A DNA stretch of 64,000 bases. Source: Paramacrobiotus metropolitanus (Eukaryota > Tardigrada > Eutardigrada > Parachela > Macrobiotidae). Numbering within the stretch: the first letter of the stretch is position 1; each line of letters starts with the position of its first letter. The stretch is taken from contig NW_026570241.1 in NCBI RefSeq assembly GCF_019649055.1, forward strand, positions 1,006,501 to 1,070,500, written 5' to 3'. The notes beneath the pieces are model-generated. The model was not told the DNA's origin. It did not search any database and saw only the letters and a list, made by a program, of their open reading frames with translations. Below, piece after piece: positions 56,101 through 64,000 of this stretch. The position numbers and the translations under genes were made by a program.

Positions 56101-57380
56101 TTATCGCAAACAGCGTTTCCAGAAGCAGATTGTACTGATCACGGTGTTACGTAAATTATGTAAGGTGAGCGTGAACAAAATCGGGTCCAGTATCGACTGT
56201 ACATTGAACATAATCATGACGACATTTTCCACCGTCGGATTCCGATAGCCGGTAAATGGGATAATCGCATAGTAGAAGACGGATGGAGACCAGAAAATGA
56301 AAACACTAACGGTCAGTACAAAGAGGAGAAGGGTGTGGGCGTTGGGGCGCTCTTTGGGATTACGTGGCAATGCTGTTCCCGGAGTCGACTGCGTGTTGAA
56401 ATGGTTTTGCACTGTCGCAACTGCATGGAAATCAAAGCACAGCGTGCATAAGTAAAAAATACCAAGTTGTTTAGAAGAAAATAATTAAACTGATATTTCT
56501 TCACTTTATCAATCTGTACAGGCAAAATTTATAGAAGAAATTGGAACATTGTGATCAACTGACACAAGTAGAATAATTTATTTTATTTAATTTTATTCCA
56601 TCGTGTTTGCGACCGTAATCGAAGTACATATTGCATTTCCATCAACTTACCGCTCTGGGCTCGACCGGTTTCCCCCTGCGGCTTCTGTTCCGTTGTATTA
56701 CCTCCATTTCCCGTCGTCACCGCCGTAATTCCTTCGCGAATCTTCTTCCGTTGATGATCTTTATATACAATCAACGGAAAGGCAACGACAATCGTCACAA
56801 CCGCCGCCAAACTGATAAACTGCATAATCAGCATCCAGACTCTTTGACTGGCGTTCGTATCCGTATCGATTTGACATGCATGGGTCTCCTCGAATTTCCG
56901 ATAGTAGAGATGATCAGTCAACACGCCCCACAACCCGATGATATGGGCACAGATCCACGTGACCATACACAGACCAATGGCCGCCTGGTAGCCATGGTAA
57001 TGTCGGTAACTGATGGGCGCCCACAGGGCCCAAATGCGGTTGCTGGCGATCAGCGGATGTATGATTGATTGCACCAGTGTCACCACCCACCCACCATACA
57101 GATACACGGTACAACAAGCGGAATTTAACAGCCACGTGCCGTACAAATTTTGCACAATGTTGAAACCAGATACCGTGATGAAAAACAACAGGTTGGCGAA
57201 GAGCAGGTTAAAGAGGTAGATGTTGAAGGGCCTCCATAGGTGACGGTTAACGAGAAAGGTTACCACCAGTATTCCGTTGAAACTCAGACCGGTGATGGAG
57301 AGGAAGACGAATATGCCGACATCGGTATTCCATACCGGCATCGCGGCGGAGACGTTGTTAGAGGCTGTAGTGTTATTCAT
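56101..57380 (-). CDS. Rhodopsin-like GPCR, tandem copy 1
   Basis: Exons 57380-56651 and 56420-56101, phase 1 junction, 349 aa. TM1 is FVFLSITGLSFNGILVV; TM2 has FNIYLFNLLFANLL (the LxxxD site holds Asn instead of Asp). A conserved Cys pair precedes TM3 (SACCTVYLYGGW). The end of TM3 is SNRIWALWAPISYR, a DRY variant. TM4 is GLCMVTWICAHIIGLWG; TM5 is followed by a basic third loop, then TM6 (LLLFVLTVSVFIFWSPS) and TM7 (MFNVQSILDPILF, DPxxF in place of NPxxY). The C terminus ends CFWKRCLR with a likely palmitoylated Cys. The intron falls in the third intracellular loop in all three copies. Confidence 0.85.
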
Positions 57381-57880
57381 CCTCGCTGGAAAATGTGTAA
57401 GTGGTGAATGTGCAGTCTTCCCTGCCCTGATATATAGGTACGTATCGTCGTATCTAAGAAGGTGAGGTTATGCTGGGGTTAGCACTTGGAGCAATGTGTA
57501 ACGGCACTTCCAAAATGTCTTGTGGCTTAGCGAAGCCGTTTGTCATTTGAGCTTCAAGGATGTGGGTCGATGGTGTTATGAAAAGGAGCAGATGATTCGC
57601 TTAATACCGGCAATTATCGAGTGATCCTCGTTAAAGCACTCCTGCAGTCGAAAAAGCTCATCCGGCTGGCGTTGTTGACCGCGTGTTTGCATTCTCACGT
57701 TGAATGCGCAAGCGTACGTAGCAGAAGCGCAAAAAAAGCGTACAAGTTGCTGATATCTAAAATTCCCCTAATGATCGTGCTCCCGTAACAGCTCTTAAGG
57801 TATAATATTAATGGGGCTTTAGATAACGAATTTTTTATAGCCGTCGCCATCCAAGAACTGTGACAGCTACGCAGCCACAA
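57381..57880 (-). repeat. Duplicated upstream block, copy 1
   Basis: Upstream of the receptor start. Shares blocks in order with 60443-60941 and 63097-63592: a TGTGGCTTAG(C/G) word, AATTATCGA, the pair CACTCCTGCAGTCGAAAAAG and CTCATC(C/A)GG, and GTAGCA(G/A)(A/G)(A/G) followed by an A-rich run. Likely promoter and 5' UTR that duplicated with the genes. Confidence 0.65.
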
Positions 57881-58786
57881 CCATTTTTCACCTAATTCAA
57901 TTGATTTTTAAACCGCAACTTTGTTACTTCAATAGCTGTACGATTAGCGACTTGATTGTAAGTACTTGTATACACCACTGCTTGCCGATTCAGTGAGGAA
58001 TTACGAGTAGATAGATAGGTAAGGCATAAGCGGCAAGAAGCACTGCGCCGCGTCGCTTACACCAAGTATTTTACTTTAGAAAGGTCTTAATGCAAGCAAT
58101 CCAAATCCTGAAACATTGCCTTGATGGAGTAGTTTCATGCCTGTTTTCCTAGGTGTTTCTATGCCGAATTTAGTGTAGAAATAGAATTTTGTAGACCTGT
58201 GGTTTTCAGGTGCAGTACAGGCAGTCTATAATCGTTTTTGAAAACGGTAAAGATCGTCTGGAGGTACATGATACTAACATATTCACTTGCCGTGCTTCAT
58301 AGATCAAGCTGTAGTTTTATATTCCATGTTTCATTGTTTCATGGTTTATATTCCGTTACATGTTTTTTGCTTTTGTGATTGGCATTTTTGTTTTCCTTAT
58401 TTCATACGAGCAGCTTGATATTCCATCTATTATGCTTCAGGATTCGTTGTTTCATGGTTTTATTGTTCCATGTTAAAATTTTCGTCATGAGTTAAAATTT
58501 TCACTACATACAACTACATTTCACTACATAATGCACCTACATAATGCACCTGGATACTACATACGGCATCGCTTTAACCACACGTTTTTTATTAACCAGG
58601 ATTTCAGTGCATAATACGCAACCACAAACATGCAACGTGAAACACAGAACCCAGCAAGACAAAGCGCATGGGCTGCAACGCATGGAGCGTAACACACAAA
58701 TACAGAACAACAAAGGAAAACGTTACAATTGTTAATGTTCATAGAGGCCAATATAATATACACAGAGTCCACGTTCTTTACCGCGG
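57881..58786. other. Intergenic between tandem GPCR copies 1 and 2
   Basis: Around 58310-58480 the words CCATGTTTCA and GTTTCATGGTTT recur several times. No gene is seen. Confidence 0.4.
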
Positions 58787-60442
58787 TTAGCGTTTCCAGA
58801 AGCAGATTGTATTGATTGCAGTATTACGTAAACTGCGTAAGGTCAGCGTAAATAAAATCGGATCCAGTACTGACTGGACATTGAACATAATCATGACGAC
58901 ACTATCCACCGTCGGATTGGCATAGCCGATAAACGCGACAACCGTGTAGTAGAATACGGATGGAGACCAGAAAATAAAGACACTGACAGTCAACACGAAA
59001 AGGAGAAGGGTGTGGGCATTGGAGCGCTCTTTAGGATTGCGCGGCAGTGTTGTTCCAAGTGTTACTGTTGGCTGCGCATGGGAACGGTGTTGCTCTTCCC
59101 CCGCTACACAAATCAGCACTGAATACAATCAATTCAAAGAAATTCATTTCAAAGAAAGAAATTTTCATTTTAAGAAAAAGTATTAGACTGAATTGATTTA
59201 GCGCCGGACTACTACGTACGTATCGTGCCGTGCCGTAGTCCGGCATCAGATTTCACGGCACAACAGTATGATCACCTCGTGTTAATGCGCTCACGGACTA
59301 AACGTAAATACGATTAATAATCTTGTACAATCGATTGTGTACATACGATTGTGATACGATTGTGTACATTGATTGCTCTACTTCAGTGTCTCGTTCATTA
59401 ATTATTTTCTGCGCTTATAAAGACGCTAATAATGGCCAAGGTCAGGATCACCAACTGTACTTAGCAATTTCTCTGATAATTACCAATTACAGCAACCTGG
59501 GATTATTAGAATCGGCCAACAGGAATTCCGTTTTGATATTATTACAGTTGTTAAATAATTATGGCACTATGCAAGATTTACCATTAGAAATTACATAAGA
59601 AAAAGAACTTTATGCAATTTAACATCCTTGAAATTTTTGTGAAAACGAACCGTTTTGTGAAAACGATGGTTCTTGAGGAGATAGTATTAATTTCTGATGA
59701 ACGTACTATTTCCTATCTGACCGGCATCTTCTGGTTTTTGTTGCGTTATTCCCTTTCCATTAGTTGTTTCATTCCCAATCCCATTTAGCCCCGAAACCAC
59801 TCCGCGAATTCTCTTTCGCTGATGATCTTTATAGACGATTAGCGGAAAAGCCGTGACAATCGTCACCACCGCCGCAATACTGATAAGCTGCACAATCAAC
59901 ATCCACACTCTCTGAGTGACCTCCGTTTCCGTATCAATCTCACACTTAGGGTTCTCCAGCTTCCGATAGTAGAGATGATCAGCCAGCAATCCCCACAACC
60001 CGATGATGTGCCCACAAATCCACGTAACCACACATAGGCCGATGGCCGCCTGGTAGCCGTGGTGACGCCGGTAATTAATGGGCGCCCACAATGCCCAGAT
60101 ACGGTTGGTGGCGATCAGCGGATGTGTGGTCAACTGAACTAAGGACACCACCCACCAACCGTACATATACACGGTACAGCAAGCGGAATTTAGCCACCAC
60201 ACCTCATACAGATTTGCCACAATGTCAAAACCAGACTCCGTACTGAAGTACACTAGGTTGGCGAAGAGCAGGTTGAAGAGGTAAATGTTGAAGGGACTCC
60301 ACAGGTGACGGTTAACGAGAAAGGTCAGCACCAGTATTCCGTTGAAACCTAGACCGGTGATGCAGAGAATGAGGGATATGCCGGCTTTGATGTTCCATAC
60401 CGGCGCCCCGGAGGCGTTGTTAGCTGTTGTAACATCATCCAT
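58787..60442 (-). CDS. Rhodopsin-like GPCR, tandem copy 2
   Basis: Exons 60442-59707 and 59103-58787, phase 1 junction, 350 aa. Same landmarks as copy 1: LGFNGILVLTFLVNRHLWSP, SACCTVYMYGWW, TNRIWALWAPINYRRHH, VTWICGHIIGLWG, FIFWSPSVFYY and QSVLDPILF. It ends FWKR four residues earlier. The third loop before the intron has an extra Asn/Gly stretch (GIGNETTNGKG). The donor is AATA/GTACGT, weaker than the GTAAGT of the other two. Confidence 0.85.
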
Positions 60443-60941
60443 TTTCGTCGGAAAACTTATGATGGAAAATACAAAATCTTTCCAGCCTTAATATAGGTAC
60501 TGTATCGTATTTAAGAAAAGCATGTTGCGCCATCGTTAGCAGATAAAGGAATGTTTTGCGATACTTCCGGAATATCCTGTGGCTTATCTTAGCGCGACCG
60601 TTTGTGGTCTGCACACCAAGGATGCGGGTCGATATTGTTTTAATGAAGCGCCGCTTGATGAGCCGGTAAATAATGGCAATTATCGAGCGGTACTCGTTAA
60701 AGCACTCCTGCAGTCGAAAAAGCTCATCAGGTTGCAGTTGTTTACTACGTGTTTGTATGTCACGGTTAACGCGCGAGCACGTAGCAGGAACGTATAAAAA
60801 AAGCGTGCGAGCTGCTGATTCCTTTGATTCCCTTAATTTTCGTGCGCCCATAATAGCTATCTTCAATGCATATGAGACTTCAGACAGCAAATTTTTAATA
60901 CCTTCCGCCATCAGGAATCGTGATAGCCGCGCAGCCATCAC
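60443..60941 (-). repeat. Duplicated upstream block, copy 2
   Basis: Counterpart of 57381-57880 and 63097-63592. A 168-codon frame (60941-60435) spans it, but the same frame is broken in both other copies, so it is not called a gene. Confidence 0.65.
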
Positions 60942-61559
60942 GGTGCAACCGTTGTATCAAATTTATTGATTTGCAAACCGGCACTTCACTGCTTCAGTTA
61001 AAGATATAAATAAATGTAGACAGATATTATGTAGATAATAAATGTAGATAATATAACTTAAAGATATACATAAATGTAGAATAAGCAATAGAAAATGTGC
61101 TACTACACTATACCTACGATCCCTACACGAAATACTGTATTTTATGTAAGATTAACAATTTAAGTTTCAGTACGTATGATTAGCGAAAAATCCCTTATGA
61201 GCCTTTGTGCAAATTACTTCTACGGTACGATGCTACTGGCTATTATGACTCATACTTGAATAAAATTATTCATATAGGTATCACTGTGGAGTCTGCATAC
61301 TGTTATAATCGGTGCGAACGACGCTTTTTCTACATACGACTTAACAAGTACATAAGAAGAAGTTGCGCAATCTTCCGAACATACGTACGAGCGGAAAATA
61401 CAAACGGAACCACAAAACTGAAACTAGTATTATAAACTTAAAGCCGACAAGGCGAAGCGCATGAATCATACAAACCACGGAACAACAAAAGCTAAAAGGA
61501 AACCTGTACTGTACAATTTTACGATATTCACAGATCGATACAGTACACATAAACATTTT
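60942..61559. other. Intergenic between tandem GPCR copies 2 and 3
   Basis: AT-rich, with an imperfect repeat of AAGATATA(A/C)ATAAATGTAGA near 61005 and 61060. Nothing else. Confidence 0.4.
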
Positions 61560-63096
61560 TCATCGCAAACAGCGTTTCCAGAAGTAAATTGTACTGACCA
61601 CGGTGTTGCGTAAGTTGCGTAAGTTGAACGTGAATAAAATCGGGTCCAATACCGATTGTACACTAAACATAATCATGACGACATTGTCAACCGTCGGATT
61701 GGAATAGCCGGTAAACGGGACAACCGCATAGTAGAAGACGGATGGAGACCAGAAAATGAAGACACTAACGGTCAGTACAAAGAGCAGAAGGGTATGGGCG
61801 TTTGAGCGCTCTTTGGGATTACGTGTCAATGTTGTACTCCGCGTCGGTGGCATATTGGAATGGTGCTGCATGATCTCTGGCGCAGACGGCGCAACTATAA
61901 ATAGCAGACCACAGAACTAATACAAAAACAGTATTAAGGTTTCACAAAAAATAATTAAACTGATTACAATAATATTATTTCCTTCGCTGCATCGTCATGT
62001 CGGGCATAGTATTTTAGTCAGCCATATACCGTACTGCACAGTGCACGTACAGTCTTACGTACATAACTACAGCGCTGACGAAGTGACCTTCAAATTAAAT
62101 GTAACCGTTTAGCTTTTGCGTGCGTGTCTAACTCTTTGCCAACATTCATAAAGGTAGTATTGTTATCAACTACCAGAAATTTAATTACTCTGCCAATATT
62201 ATCAACGTGGTTATAGTAATATCGCATGGTTAATTTAAGAGGTTAACGAAAGCACAATTCATGGATGTCACTTGAATGTTTATCCGCATGTTATCGTGAA
62301 GGCGAATTCTGTCATCGTGTTTCCGACAGCAAATGGAGTCTGCAGTTTGCGCTAACTTACCACTCCCGGCTGTGCCGGTCTCACCTTGCTGCTTCTGTTG
62401 CGTTATTCCTGTTGCATTACCGTCGTTCCCCGTGGTCACCACAGTAATTCCTTCGCGAATCTTTTTCCGCTTTTGGTCTTTATACACAATCAACGGAAAA
62501 GCCACAACAATCGTCACCACCGCCGCAATACTGATAAACTGCACAACCAGCATCCACACCCTTTGACTGGCCTCCGTATCCGCAATTTGACACACATGAG
62601 TATCCTCCAGATTCCGATAGTAGAGATGATCACTCAACAACCCCCATAACCCGATGATATGTCCACAGATCCACGTGGCCACACACAGTCCAATGGCCGT
62701 CTGGTAGCCGTGATGACGCCGGTAACTGATGGGCGCCCACAGGGCCCAGATGCGGTTGGTGGCGATCAGCGGATGCGTGGTCAGTTGCACCAATGTTACC
62801 ACCCACCAGCCGAACAGATACACGGTACAACAAGCGGAATTTAACAGCCACATGCCGTTCAGATTTTGCACAATGTCAAAACCAGATTCCGTGATGAAGA
62901 ACAAGAGGTTAGAGAAAAGCAGGTTAAAAAGGTATATGTTGAAGGGTCTCCATAAGTGACGGTTAACAAGAAAGGTCAACACCAGTATCCCGTTGAAACC
63001 CAGGCCGGTGATGCAAAGGACGAGAGATATCGCGACTTTGGTATTCCATTCCGGCATACCGGTGGAAACGTTGTTAGCGGCTGTAGCGTTGTCCAT
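61560..63096 (-). CDS. Rhodopsin-like GPCR, tandem copy 3
   Basis: Exons 63096-62361 and 61894-61560, phase 1 junction (donor AGTG/GTAAGT, acceptor TTTATAG), 356 aa. It is very close to copies 1 and 2: FNGILVLTFLVNRHLWRP, SACCTVYLFGWW, TNRIWALWAPISYRRHH, FIFWSPSVFYY, QSVLDPILFTF, and a C terminus FWKRCLR like copy 1. The N terminus has two N-X-S/T sites. The third loop is Gly/Gln/Thr-rich. With copies 1 and 2 it forms a same-strand array of about 3 kb period. Confidence 0.86.
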
Positions 63097-63592
63097 CCTT
63101 GCTGGAAAGTGTGTGAAGGTAAATGTGCAGCAGCCTTTCCTGCCTTGAGATCAGTACTATAACTACGGATATATGGTGAAAGTCAGGTTACGCTGGCGTT
63201 AGCAAGTGAAGCAATATTTTACGGCACTTTCAGAATATCTTGTGGCTTGGCGAGACCGTTTGGCGTTTGAGCTTCAGGGATGTGCGTGGATATTATGATA
63301 AAGAGCAAATGATTTGCTTAATACGGGCAATTATCGAACGATCCGCGTTAAGCACCGTAAAGTTGAAAAAGCTCATCCGGTTACCATTTCTGACTGCATG
63401 GTTGACTTCTCACGGTGAATGCGGAGGCACGTAGCAAGAGCGCAAAAAAAGGGTATAAGTTGCGGATCCCATTAATTCCCCTAATTGTCGTGCGCCCATA
63501 ACAGCTCTTCTTGTACAACGTAATAAGGGGTTCGGATAACGAGTTTTAATAGCCGACACCAACCAGGAACTGTGACAGTTACGCAGCCACAA
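63097..63592 (-). repeat. Duplicated upstream block, copy 3
   Basis: Third counterpart of the block upstream of the tandem GPCRs, with the CACTCCTGCAG part shortened to CACCGTAAAGTTG. Confidence 0.6.
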
Positions 63593-64000
63593 TCACTCTG
63601 CCTAATTTATTGATTTTCCAACCGGAAGTCTGCTGCTTCCACAGCAACAGTGATTGGCACACCTATGCAGCTGCTTGCTGATCAAATTAAAAATATAAGC
63701 AAATGTAAAATAAGCAGTGTGGAATGTAGATACAGTCTATTACTATACCGCCCATAGTCCTTACGCGTAAGCGTCAAATGGCTTTTTTCCCATATTTTGG
63801 TCACTCTAACTCTCTCTGTATATCATTTCATATTTTTTTCACCGGCTACTGGCACCACCATATGCGGCGAGCTACATGATTGGCTCCTGCTTGCACCATA
63901 TGCTTTTGAATTGTTTTTCACTGTACCTGAGTAACAAAAACAAATTAATTTAAAACTCCTGAAGTTTGTAAAAGCTGAAGACCGGTTGTTTTAAGTAAAA
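63593..64000. other. Intergenic, window end
   Basis: AT-rich; nothing recognised. Confidence 0.4.

Noticed and set aside
60435-60941. 168-codon minus-strand frame upstream of tandem GPCR copy 2 as a gene
   Set aside because: The homologous upstream blocks of copies 1 and 3 do not keep the frame; it is duplicated non-coding DNA.
1-64000. CRISPR array, prokaryotic operon or phage-type system
   Set aside because: No spaced direct-repeat array, no ribosome binding sites, and genes are spliced throughout; the DNA is animal.

Overview
The window is animal nuclear DNA. Genes are split by short GT-AG introns, there are no operons, and the families are metazoan: receptor guanylate cyclase, gustatory-receptor-like 7TM proteins, several lineage-expanded GPCR groups, BTB and FLYWCH proteins, and hAT-, pogo- and Tc/mariner-like elements. 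The receptor repertoire and compact introns suggest an ecdysozoan, most likely a tardigrade. That placement is inference from family resemblance, not a database match.

Layout. 0-9 kb: a partial FLYWCH gene, decayed chemoreceptor-type GPCR pieces, a retrotransposon remnant and several non-autonomous DNA transposons. 9.8-14.3 kb: a second FLYWCH gene head to head with a BTB/POZ gene that carries a frameshift. 14.9-22.8 kb: a tandem array of one GPCR subfamily (called SRX-like here); with the pieces further left it totals six copies, of which only 17095-18179 is intact. 23.4-29.7 kb (minus strand): a complete receptor guanylate cyclase that I could reconstruct as 20 exons and 1029 aa with all phases consistent; two transposons sit in adjacent introns of its cyclase domain. 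31.3-45.5 kb: six gustatory-receptor-like (GRL) genes sharing one three-exon plan with a middle exon of exactly 159 nt; two are minus, four plus, and two of the plus copies are broken. 47-51.6 kb: a nine-exon gene encoding a degenerate protein kinase domain, a proline-rich region and a C-terminal CRIB motif. 53.7-54.9 kb: a single diverged GPCR. 56.1-63.1 kb (minus strand): three tandem two-exon rhodopsin-like GPCRs with duplicated upstream blocks.

How it fits together. Three unrelated putative chemosensory or peptide receptor families and a receptor guanylate cyclase lie side by side. Tandem duplication, promoter co-duplication, pseudogenisation and transposon insertion are all visible, so the region looks like a fast-turnover receptor cluster. 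The most unusual gene is the kinase/proline-rich/CRIB gene: its beta-3 lysine is a glutamine, and a TAA codon that also forms a GTAAG donor may have turned the segment carrying its DFG-equivalent into a 72-nt intron.

Limits. Exon boundaries were set by eye from splice consensus, reading frame and paralogue comparison. No search or transcript evidence was available.
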